Shown here: positions 32,378 through 39,891 of the stretch, in pieces | Layout of the letters: each line of letters starts with the position of its first letter | Position numbering within the stretch: the first letter of the stretch is position 1 | Notes under the pieces: generated by a model | The model's database searches: none | What the model was told of the DNA's origin: nothing | The model's input: only the letters and a program-made list of their open reading frames with translations | Made by a program: the position numbers and the translations under genes | DNA from: Kitasatospora papulosa | GTDB taxonomy: Bacteria > Actinomycetota > Actinomycetes > Streptomycetales > Streptomycetaceae | Direction of reading: 5' to 3' | DNA: 64,000 nt | NCBI RefSeq assembly: GCF_000717245.1 | Contig: NZ_JNYQ01000008.1 | Location: 62,001 to 126,000 of the forward strand

Positions 32378-34144
32378 TCAGCGCCGGTAGACACCGAACT
32401 CGTAGAGCGAGTAGCCCCAGGGGGTGCCGCGCACGGAGGCGTCGACCCGTACGTAGCGCGCTTCGCCCGTCACGTCGATGTCGTCGATGCCTCCGTTGCC
32501 CTCGGTGACCGTGTGGACCGTCCTCCAGTCCTGGCCGTTGTCCGAGGTCTGCACGGTGTAGCCCTTGGCGTACGCGGTCTCCCAGGCGAGCTGCACGTGG
32601 TCGAACGCGGTCCTCGTCCCGAGATCCACCTGGATCCACTGCCGGTCGGACCAGTCGCTGGCCCAGCGGGTGTCGAAGGAACCGTCGACCGCCTTGCCCG
32701 CGGGGCACGGGCAGCCGGTGCCGCCCGGCTGGGAGGTGGACGCGGCGGCCGGCTTGCCCGCCGCCAGGTTCGTGCCTCCGACCTTCGGCGGCACGACCTT
32801 GAAGGACGTGGTCTCGATGCCTACGTTGCCCTTGCCGTCCGAACTCTTGAGATAGACCTTCCACACACCGAGCCGGTCGGGAGCGGTGACCTCGAAGGTG
32901 CCGTTGCCCTTGTCCGTGAACCGCACGTCGTCGAGCTGCCCGCTGCCGTCCACGTACTTGCTGCCGAGCAGCATCTGGTGCGTGATCCGGTCACCGTCGG
33001 GGTCGGAGACCGACGCCTTCACGGTGAAGGGCCTGCCCGCCTGGACGGCCGAGGCGTCGTCCACCGTCATACCGGTGATCACGGGCGGGGTGTTGTCCCC
33101 GGAGGTTCCGGCTCCGTACGCCTTCTTCACGGCGTAGTACGCGAGCCGCTTCTGGCCCGCCGGGAGCAGGTTGAACCAGACACCGCCGAAGTCGTACTCC
33201 GTGCCGTAGTGGAACAGGGTGGCGCCGAGCGCGACCCCCGTGTGCCCCGTGACGCACTGCCAGGCCCGGCTGTAGCCGTCGGCCTTGGCGAGATCGGTGG
33301 GCTCGTCCGGCACGCCGTTGGCGTCGTCGGGTACCTCCCACTCGCCGGCCGGACCGCCCTCGGTCACGATGTAGGGCTTGTCGAACCCTCCGTCCTGCCA
33401 CGTCTTCCGGATGTCGCAGACGGCGCCGTAGGAGTTCACCGCGTACAGGTCGAGGTCCGGCGCGTTCTTCTTGTAGTACGGCCAGGCTCCGGTCCAGGCG
33501 TCGGTCGAGGTCACCGGGTGGTTCCGGTCGACGGCGTGGATCTTCTCGGCGATGTCGTTGACGAAGGTCGTGTACGCGTCGCGCTGCTGCTCCAGGGCGT
33601 CACCGCTGTAGCAGTTCTGCAGCCCGAGCACGGACTCGTTGCCCACGTTCCACATGAGGACGCCGGGGTGGTCCTTGTAGGTCTCCACCCATTTGGGGAA
33701 CTCGGCCAGCATGTCGTTCTTGTACTGGGTGTCCGTCAGGTAGTTCACACACCCGCCGCTGCCGGGTCCGCCGCCCGGCTGGAGCCAGAAACCGGCGATG
33801 ACCTTGATGCCCTGGCCTGCCGCGCTGTCCAGCAGGGGTTTGGTGGTGGCGTCGGTGCCCCAGGTCCGGATGGTGTTGACGCCCATCGACCTGACGTCGG
33901 GCATGTACGTCCCGGCGTCGGCCACGGCCGGCCCCCAGGTCAGGCCCTTCACCGTGTACGGCGCTCCGTCGACGGTCAGTTTCCAAGCCCCCTGTGATCC
34001 TTCGACCTTCACCACGCTTCCGGCCGCTTGCGCGGCGGGCACGGGGAGGGTGGCCGCTCCGGCGGCGACGAGCGCGGCGACGGCGAGGCGCGCCGTCGTG
34101 CGTCTGCGGCCGCGGGCCGAGGGGGTGAGACGTGGCAGTTTCAT
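32378..34144 (-). CDS. Secreted glycoside hydrolase with C-terminal discoidin (F5/8C) domain
   Basis: 588 residues. Signal peptide to about residue 40 (ending AQAA). A TIM-barrel glycosidase of clan GH-A type follows (about 50-330): the acid/base region MWNVGNESVLG near 165 and the nucleophile region PYIVTEGGPAGEW near 260. An immunoglobulin-like domain (about 345-440) and an F5/8 type C/CBM32-like domain (about 450-588, with SFDTRWASDWSDRQWIQVDLG) complete it. It is secreted and probably degrades a beta-linked polysaccharide; the specific linkage cannot be read from sequence. A perfect 16-bp LacI-type operator lies 33 bp upstream of the start. Confidence 0.85.
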   Translation of the reverse strand: MKLPRLTPSARGRRRTTARLAVAALVAAGAATLPVPAAQAAGSVVKVEGSQGAWKLTVDGAPYTVKGLTWGPAVADAGTYMPDVRSMGVNTIRTWGTDATTKPLLDSAAGQGIKVIAGFWLQPGGGPGSGGCVNYLTDTQYKNDMLAEFPKWVETYKDHPGVLMWNVGNESVLGLQNCYSGDALEQQRDAYTTFVNDIAEKIHAVDRNHPVTSTDAWTGAWPYYKKNAPDLDLYAVNSYGAVCDIRKTWQDGGFDKPYIVTEGGPAGEWEVPDDANGVPDEPTDLAKADGYSRAWQCVTGHTGVALGATLFHYGTEYDFGGVWFNLLPAGQKRLAYYAVKKAYGAGTSGDNTPPVITGMTVDDASAVQAGRPFTVKASVSDPDGDRITHQMLLGSKYVDGSGQLDDVRFTDKGNGTFEVTAPDRLGVWKVYLKSSDGKGNVGIETTSFKVVPPKVGGTNLAAGKPAAASTSQPGGTGCPCPAGKAVDGSFDTRWASDWSDRQWIQVDLGTRTAFDHVQLAWETAYAKGYTVQTSDNGQDWRTVHTVTEGNGGIDDIDVTGEARYVRVDASVRGTPWGYSLYEFGVYRR

Positions 34145-34176
34145 GAGGGTGACAGCTCCTCGTGGGGGGAGTGAAT

Positions 34177-34192
34177 GGGAGAGCGCTCTCCC
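34177..34192 (-). promoter_or_regulatory. LacI-type operator of the glycoside hydrolase gene
   Basis: GGGAGAGCGCTCTCCC, a perfect 16-bp palindrome, in the leader upstream of the GH gene. Its core is shared with the sites at 23602, 35443 and 37307. Confidence 0.75.
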
Positions 34193-34218
34193 TCATGGGC
34201 GCGGTTCACCCATGAGGG
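34190..34218 (-). terminator. Hairpin after the DUF1996 gene
   Basis: CCCTCATGGG and CCCATGAGGG form a perfect 10-bp stem around a 9-base loop. It overlaps the edge of the operator by a few bases, so reading through may be coupled to repressor state. Confidence 0.6.
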
Positions 34219-34231
34219 AGAGCGGTGACGG

Positions 34232-35356
34232 TCAGGGCAGTTCGTAGTTCTCGTCCAGAGCGGCACCCTCGCCGGGGTTGTTCTGGTCGTAGCCCCGGGC
34301 GTCGCACTGGAGGCCGCCCACGATGCAGTGGCCGACCATCGCGTCCAGCGTGGCGCCGTCCCAGGCGTTGAAGAAGTCGTAGTGGAAGGAGTGGCCCGTG
34401 CCGCTGGCCAGCCTCACCTGCGACATGTCTCCGTTGACCGGCCAGGCCATCTTGAACTCGATCATCGGCAGCGCGACGGGGTGACTGGCCGGGCAGACGT
34501 CCTGGTTCGCACCCATGACGATCGGATAGGCCATGTGGGCCTTGTGGTCAGGGGTGTCCAGATGCTTGCCGTCCCAGCAACTGGGAGCCTGCATACGGAG
34601 GTTGAGCTGGGTGTCCCGACTGGTCGGACACGTCGCCGGGAACTCGTAGTTGTGGTAGCTCTCGCCGCACTCGTACCCCTCGACCGTGCCGGGATGGTCG
34701 CGGAACTCCGCGGCGGTCTGCGTCGGGCTTCCGACGACGAAGCGCAGCCCCTTCGGGAACGGCCGCACGGTCCGGTAGTCGGTGACACCTGCCTTGTAGT
34801 AGATGGTCTGCGGGCCGACCGGGCGCACCTCCTGGTCGCCCTTGTACAGGGTCGGCATCCAGTACGCGGACAGGTCACCGGGAGCCTTGCAGGCGGTGCC
34901 TCCCGCACCGAGCGACGCGGTGGTGCTGTTCTCGTCCGTGGTGTCGTTCCCCATGAACGTGTGGTGGTGCGACTTGCCGGTCTGGCCCGGGTAGACGATC
35001 GGGTCGACCGATCCGGTGTGGTCGACCGAGCAGTTCGCCTGGAACTCGTGGAAGTACCGGTGGGGCGGGATCTCGGTGGACGGCTGCACCCCGGTGACCG
35101 GCGGGATCGCGGGGATGTACCCGTCACCGTCGGGGTCGTCCCCCGAGGGGACAGGGGCGGCCGCCACGGCGTGACCTTGCGTGTGCTGCGCCCCCTGCAT
35201 GACGCGCGAGACCTGGGCGGGTGCGCCGGCCCCGGGCACCGCCTCTGCCGGGGCACCGGCACGGGTGATCGCCGTGAACCCCGTGACCACCAGGGCCAGT
35301 GCGGCGATGACGACCAGGGCGGACACCAGGGTGGATCTGCTGATTCTTTCGGCCAT
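34232..35356 (-). CDS. Secreted DUF1996 protein
   Basis: 374 residues. The start at ATG 35356 has GGAGG five bases upstream (longer upstream starts are possible but unneeded). A membrane-anchor-like N-terminal helix (about 8-28) precedes a low-complexity spacer, then a DUF1996 domain with HEFQANCSVDHTGSVDPIVY, PGQTGKSHHHTFMGN, YWMPTLY and the C-terminal HSFHYDFFNAWDGATLDAMV. DUF1996 proteins of fungi and actinomycetes are secreted; the clustered histidines suggest metal binding, and a role on polysaccharide has been proposed for relatives. It shares the operator motif with two neighbouring secreted enzymes, supporting polymer degradation. Confidence 0.85.
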   Translation of the reverse strand: MAERISRSTLVSALVVIAALALVVTGFTAITRAGAPAEAVPGAGAPAQVSRVMQGAQHTQGHAVAAAPVPSGDDPDGDGYIPAIPPVTGVQPSTEIPPHRYFHEFQANCSVDHTGSVDPIVYPGQTGKSHHHTFMGNDTTDENSTTASLGAGGTACKAPGDLSAYWMPTLYKGDQEVRPVGPQTIYYKAGVTDYRTVRPFPKGLRFVVGSPTQTAAEFRDHPGTVEGYECGESYHNYEFPATCPTSRDTQLNLRMQAPSCWDGKHLDTPDHKAHMAYPIVMGANQDVCPASHPVALPMIEFKMAWPVNGDMSQVRLASGTGHSFHYDFFNAWDGATLDAMVGHCIVGGLQCDARGYDQNNPGEGAALDENYELP

Positions 35357-35442
35357 GCGGACCTCCATGCCGCTCTGCGCCCGCGCACATCGGGTGCGCG
35401 GTGGGGGGAGAGTGGAGCTGGACGGTGCGTCGTACGGAACAT

Positions 35443-35499
35443 TGGGAGAGCGCTCTCCCACGTGCTGTCAGTGTTACGCCGCCGCCGAGAACATGTCAA
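35443..35499 (-). promoter_or_regulatory. Promoter and 18-bp LacI-type operator of the DUF1996 gene
   Basis: Minus-strand -35 TTGACA (35499-35494) and -10 TAACAC (35476-35471) are separated by 17 bp. TGGGAGAGCGCTCTCCCA, a perfect 18-bp palindrome, lies at 35443-35460, about +5 to +22, a position for blocking transcription. Confidence 0.75.
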
Positions 35500-35755
35500 T
35501 AGTTCGTGAACGGCGGCCGCTGCACGGGCAGTTGGCCCTGCGGCGCCCCTCACCCAGGTGACTCGAGACCGCCGGAGGCCGGTGCGCACGGCAGGGCCTG
35601 GGAAGGGATCACTGTCCGAGGGCGGTGCGGGGGTGGCATCGCCGCCCGGGCACGGAAGGAACGCAGACACGTGGTGGGGGTAAGAGACCGGCGGCTCACA
35701 GGTGGCCGGTGATGCGGATCCGCACCACATGACCCTCGCCGTGCGCGGAGTGACC

Positions 35756-35829
35756 GTGGACGGCCCTGTCGCACACGCGCTCGCAGTGGACGGACCTGTC
35801 ACACACGCGGTCGCCGCGGGCGGACCTGC
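35756..35829. repeat. Imperfect 30-bp tandem repeat, about 2.5 copies
   Basis: The units start at 35756, 35786 and 35816 (partial); the first two differ at 4 of 30 positions (GTGGACGGNCCTGTCNCACA...). Unit length is divisible by three, so in the plus frame it would encode a repeated VDGPVAHALA-like decapeptide, but there is no supported gene. Confidence 0.5.
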
Positions 35830-36012
35830 AAGGAGCGGATCGGCGGGGCTTTCCCGTGGCGGCATCAGCGCGCGAACGGGCTCGGCGATCACCCGGGCCG
35901 CCTGCGTCGGGGTGCCCCGGCCCGATGGGGGGGTGGCGAGCGCGGCGGGAGGGGGTGAAGCCCGTCCGGCCCCGCCGCCTGCGGCAGGGCCGGTGTCGAA
36001 TTCGGCCGAGGC

Positions 36013-36048
36013 CTGCTGCGGCAGGGGGCCACCCTGCTGCCGCAGCAG
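36013..36048 (-). terminator. Hairpin after the S1 protease gene
   Basis: CTGCTGCGGCAG and CTGCCGCAGCAG are perfectly complementary 12-bp arms with a 12-base loop, 48 bp past the protease stop. Confidence 0.7.
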
Positions 36049-36095
36049 ACCCGGTCGGCTGCCCGCCGGACCGTAGCGGCCGGCGGAGTCGCGTG

Positions 36096-37244
36096 TCAGG
36101 CCGTGTGGAGAGTCAGCCCGTAGCGGTTGAGGATCTCGTTGATGGGCTGGTACCAGGTCTCACCGCCGCTGCTGCAGTTGCCCCAGCCTCCCGAGGTCAC
36201 ACCCTGGGCCTGGTCGCCGCTGATGAACGAACCGCCGGAGTCGCCCCCTTCGGCGCAGACGCTGGTCTTGGTCATCTGACGGACGGCGCCCTGGCTGTAG
36301 TTGACGGTCTCGTTCTTGGCGAGGACGTTTCCGCAGTGCCAGTGGGTGGTGGAGCCGGAGCGGCAGATCGACGCGCCGATCGGGGCCTCGTTCGAGCCAC
36401 GGACCAGCTGGTCGGAGACGGTGCCCCAGCCGAGGACCACGGGGACGGTCCACCAGCCGCTGCCCACGTTCACCCAGGCGTAGTCGTTGTCGGGGAAGGA
36501 CGATCCCTGGAAGTTGCCGATGGCCGATCCGTCCCAGCCCCTGACCGCTCCGCCCGCCTGGCCGCAGTGGCCCGCCGTGACGAAGCCGCCGTGGACCGAG
36601 AAGCCTATGGAGCAGCGGACGTTGCCGGTGTAGTACGGGTCGCCGCCGACCGTTCCCGCGGCGAACGTCCGAGCCGCCTCGGAGGTCTGCTCGACCGTGA
36701 CCGGGCCGGCCTCGCGCGCCTTGGCGACGAAGGACCGGACATCGTTGTCACCTTGTTCGGAGGCGACCACGGTCACGACGACACTGTTCGCCCGGGGGTC
36801 GACGTGCCAGCTGCTCACGCCACTGGGCGCGGTGAGTGCGTCCAGCCGGTTCTTCACGGCGTCGAGCTCCCGCGCCGTGTGCTCGACGACGCGGACCTGC
36901 GCGCCGGCCGCCCGGACGACACCCGCCTTGGCATCGTCGGTGACGGCGACCGTCAGCCTGCCGCTGCTCGCGTCGAACCAGGAGCCGCCGTACGAGGCAC
37001 CGGCCGCGCTCCGCGCGGTTCCCTCCAGGGCCGTCGCCTTCTTCTCGGCGGTGAGCCGAGCCTCGGCCTGGCTCTTCGTCAGCCCGAGGTCGCGCTGCAT
37101 GGCCGTGATGATCCCGGCCGACGCCTGGGGTTCGGCGGAGGAACGGGAGTCGGCCGCCGTCGCCTGGGTGAAGCCGGCGGTCGCCCAGGTGCCGATGATG
37201 AGCAGTGCGGACAGACCGGTCCGCACCATCGTCGTATGTCTCAA
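36096..37244 (-). CDS. Secreted S1 serine protease (streptogrisin/alpha-lytic type)
   Basis: 382 residues from a TTG at 37244 with GGGG upstream (an in-frame ATG five codons in is an alternative). A signal peptide (about 1-31) and a propeptide (about 35-200) precede the mature protease. The catalytic triad is visible: His in VTAGHCG, Asp in PDNDYAWV and Ser in GGDSGGSFISG; the residues around SYGGSWFD and the propeptide TSEAARTFAAGT are typical of this subfamily. Secreted as a zymogen that cleaves itself. It has its own promoter with a LacI-type operator, unusual for a protease and suggesting co-control with the neighbouring glycosidase. Confidence 0.93.
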   Translation of the reverse strand: MRHTTMVRTGLSALLIIGTWATAGFTQATAADSRSSAEPQASAGIITAMQRDLGLTKSQAEARLTAEKKATALEGTARSAAGASYGGSWFDASSGRLTVAVTDDAKAGVVRAAGAQVRVVEHTARELDAVKNRLDALTAPSGVSSWHVDPRANSVVVTVVASEQGDNDVRSFVAKAREAGPVTVEQTSEAARTFAAGTVGGDPYYTGNVRCSIGFSVHGGFVTAGHCGQAGGAVRGWDGSAIGNFQGSSFPDNDYAWVNVGSGWWTVPVVLGWGTVSDQLVRGSNEAPIGASICRSGSTTHWHCGNVLAKNETVNYSQGAVRQMTKTSVCAEGGDSGGSFISGDQAQGVTSGGWGNCSSGGETWYQPINEILNRYGLTLHTA

Positions 37245-37306
37245 GGGAGTGCCCCTTCGTGTTGTTCCAGCATCGTGGGGGTGGAACAGGAAGCATCCGA
37301 AAGCCG

Positions 37307-37366
37307 TCTGAGAGCGCTCTCAGAAGTGCCGCCACGGACTGTAGTCCAGTTCGACGGGCAGGTCCA
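37307..37366 (-). promoter_or_regulatory. Promoter and 18-bp LacI-type operator of the S1 protease gene
   Basis: -35 TGGACC (37366-37361) and -10 TACAGT (37343-37338), 17 bp apart on the minus strand; the perfect palindrome TCTGAGAGCGCTCTCAGA (37307-37324) is at about +8 to +25. The layout copies that of the DUF1996 promoter. Confidence 0.65.
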
Positions 37367-37471
37367 TGCCAATGACATCCCGCGGCTGCCCCGCCGTGCG
37401 TCCGTCGATCCGCCCGTGCCACCCGTGCGGTCCCGCGAACGGGCAGGTGCGCGTCGGCCCTCTCGGTGAGG

Positions 37472-38986
37472 TCAGGGGGCCCGCAGCGGAAGCCCGGCCG
37501 CTCGCCACGGCTCCCGGAAGTCGTCCCACCCGCTGCCGCCGCTCTCCGGGGAGGTGTCCCAGATCCGTACGGCATCACCGGTGACGGATCCAATCGGCTG
37601 CCAGCCGGGATCGCCGGTGGCGGCGAAGTCCGCCCAGGCCTGCGCCATGCGCCCGGCGAGTTCACGGTCGGCGGCGCCCGGATTCCCCCCGACGAGGAAA
37701 CGGACGTTCTCGTCGTCCAGGGTGCCGAAGGCGAACGGGATGTCTGCGCAGTGCCAGGCCCTGAGAGGCGCCCCGTGCCCGTCGCGCCGGCGGACGAAGC
37801 GGGCGAGGTACGCACGCCCTCCCGCCCGCGCGTGGGACTCGGCCAGCCTGCTGCTGTACTCCCCGAACATCAGGTCCCCGTACACGGCCAGGTAGATCTC
37901 GTTCACGGATGCCCCGGGCATCAGCGCGCGGTAGTCGGCCGGCAGGGAGCGCGGGAGGCGGTGGTCGGCGGCGAACGCGGTGAGTTGCTGCTCCGTGGTG
38001 ACCTTCGCACAGCTGCCCACGGCGTCCAGCAGCCAGTACTCCTCCGCGGTGTGGCAGACCATCAGGTCCACCTCGCGGGACACTCCCGCCACACACGCCG
38101 TCAGCGGGTCGGCCGGCAGTCCTGCCACGCCCGCCACCGGTCCGTAGATCGCCGGATCGTAGTGGCGGTGCCCCGACCCGGGGTCCCGCCTGTAGCCCTC
38201 GGCGACCCGGTCCGAAGCCTCGACGAGGGCCTTCGGGGAGGCCGAGGCCAGCCCGGCGTACGTGGCGGGGACACCGGCGGCCGCGGCGACCTCCGCCGTG
38301 GTGCGGGCGGCGGACTCCGGGGTGGCGCAGGCGTTCACGGCGCTGTGGACGAGGGCGCGGCGGAACAGGCCGCGCGCCGCGCCCATCGCCATGAGGCAGG
38401 CAACCGAGGTCGCTCCGGAGGACTGTCCCGCCACCGTGACCCGGCCGGGATCGCCGCCGAACGCGGCGATGTTGTCGCGCACCCACCGGAGCGCGGCGAT
38501 CTGGTCGAGCAGTCCACGGTTGTCCGGCCGGGCTTCCTCCCCGTCCGCGGTCGGGACGTGGCCGAATCCCTCGAAGCCGAGGCGGTAGTTGAGGGTGACG
38601 ACCACGACTCCGTGACCGGCCAGGAACGTCCCGTCGAAGTCGGGCTGTGCGGAGGAACCGAAGACGTAGGCGCCGCCGTGGATCCACACGAGCACGGGGA
38701 GCCTCCCGCCGTCGCCGTCCGGGGTCCAGACGTTGAGGCTCAGGACGTCCTCGTCGCCCGGTGACCAGACAGGCGCGCCGGGAAGCTCGGCCGACTGGGG
38801 GGCGACGGCCCCGAACGAAGCGCAGTCGCGGACTCCGTTCCAGGGCGCGGCAGGCCGCGGGGCGCGGAACCTGTCCGCGCCGAAGGGCGGCGCCGCGTAG
38901 GGGATTCCGCGCAGGACGACGACTCCCGGATCCCGGACGGCGCGTCGCCCGGCGACCGCTCCGGCCGCCGTCGTGAACACGTTCAT
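37472..38986 (-). CDS. Type B carboxylesterase/lipase
   Basis: 504 residues from the ATG at 38986 (an ATG six bases upstream is nearly as good; GGGGG is shared). Family motifs: FRGIPYA-type RGIPYAAPP, the oxyanion region WIHGGAYVFGS, the nucleophile VTVAGQSSGATSV, the acid Glu in MVCHTAEEYWLL and the His in LRAWHCADIPFAFG. Alpha/beta-hydrolase fold, probably cytoplasmic because there is no signal peptide. It hydrolyses esters; the natural substrate is unknown. Monocistronic, divergent from the HD gene. Confidence 0.9.
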   Translation of the reverse strand: MNVFTTAAGAVAGRRAVRDPGVVVLRGIPYAAPPFGADRFRAPRPAAPWNGVRDCASFGAVAPQSAELPGAPVWSPGDEDVLSLNVWTPDGDGGRLPVLVWIHGGAYVFGSSAQPDFDGTFLAGHGVVVVTLNYRLGFEGFGHVPTADGEEARPDNRGLLDQIAALRWVRDNIAAFGGDPGRVTVAGQSSGATSVACLMAMGAARGLFRRALVHSAVNACATPESAARTTAEVAAAAGVPATYAGLASASPKALVEASDRVAEGYRRDPGSGHRHYDPAIYGPVAGVAGLPADPLTACVAGVSREVDLMVCHTAEEYWLLDAVGSCAKVTTEQQLTAFAADHRLPRSLPADYRALMPGASVNEIYLAVYGDLMFGEYSSRLAESHARAGGRAYLARFVRRRDGHGAPLRAWHCADIPFAFGTLDDENVRFLVGGNPGAADRELAGRMAQAWADFAATGDPGWQPIGSVTGDAVRIWDTSPESGGSGWDDFREPWRAAGLPLRAP

Positions 38987-39211
38987 CTTCATTTTCCCCC
39001 GTTCCGCCCCTGTCCGGGACGCGGATCCAGCCTCGCACCCGTCGGGCAGCACCCGCCAACACCCGTGTCGCGGCGATCGACGCACCTCTGTTGTGAGTCG
39101 GATGTGCGTCAGTCGGGGGACGTGCGGCCTGTCGGCCGTCGCACGGGGCCTGCGTACACGGATCCTGGGCGTCCCCGCCGCGATCCGTCGTACAGAAAGC
39201 TGGGTGACACC

Positions 39212-39859
39212 ATGGCAGCCGATCCGTCCGCTGCGGCAGGCGTGCGCGTACCGGACACGAAGCTCGCGGTCGAGGCGACCGAGCTCGTACGGGACACGAC
39301 CGACGACCTCGTGTACCACCACTCCCGCCGGGTCTTCCTCTTCGGCGCTCTGCAGGGGCATCGACGGGATCTGTCCTTCGACCCCGAACTCCTCTACGTC
39401 GGCGCCCTGTTCCATGATCTCGGGCTCGGCGAGCGCTTCCGGTCCAGCGGACGGCGCTTCGAGGTGGACAGCGCGGACGAGGCGCGCGGCTTCCTGCGGG
39501 CCCGCGGGGTGCCGGAGGACGGCGTGCGGCGGGTGTGGACCGCCATCGCCCTGCACACCACCCCGGGCATCCCGGCGTTCATGGAACCCGAGGTGGCGCT
39601 GGTGACGGCCGGTGTGGAGTACGACGTCCTCGGCATCGGCTACGGTGACATCTCCGACGCGGACCGCGCGGCGGTCGTCGCGCTGCATCCACGGCCGGAC
39701 TTCAAGCGGCGGATCCTCGCCTCCTTCACGGAGGGAATCCGCCCGAAGCCGGAGACGACCTTCGGCAACGTCAAGGCCGACGTGCTCCAGCACTACGTTC
39801 CCGGCTTCGAGCGCGGGGACTTCGTACGCACCGTTCTCGAGTCGCCGTGGCCGGAGTGA
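39212..39859 (+). CDS. HD-domain hydrolase
   Basis: 215 residues from ATG 39212. The HD metal motif appears as YHHSRRVFLFG and GALFHDLGLGE, with the later His and Asp in ALHTTPGI and the C-terminal IRPKPETTFGN. The layout matches the small HD proteins related to cyanamide hydratase-like enzymes and unassigned HD phosphohydrolases. The reaction is not determinable. The ribosome-binding site is weak (GGGTGA). Confidence 0.8.
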   Translation: MAADPSAAAGVRVPDTKLAVEATELVRDTTDDLVYHHSRRVFLFGALQGHRRDLSFDPELLYVGALFHDLGLGERFRSSGRRFEVDSADEARGFLRARGVPEDGVRRVWTAIALHTTPGIPAFMEPEVALVTAGVEYDVLGIGYGDISDADRAAVVALHPRPDFKRRILASFTEGIRPKPETTFGNVKADVLQHYVPGFERGDFVRTVLESPWPE

Positions 39860-39891
39860 CGGGCGGCTCCGTCCACACCTCCGCCTTCCCG

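Larger units (their letters stand above)
35500..36095. other. Intergenic region, no gene identified
   Basis: About 600 bp between two minus-strand genes. Plus-strand ORFs exist (35702-36076 for instance) but lack ribosome-binding sites and family features. It contains an imperfect 30-bp tandem repeat and the terminator hairpin of the protease gene. Confidence 0.5.
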
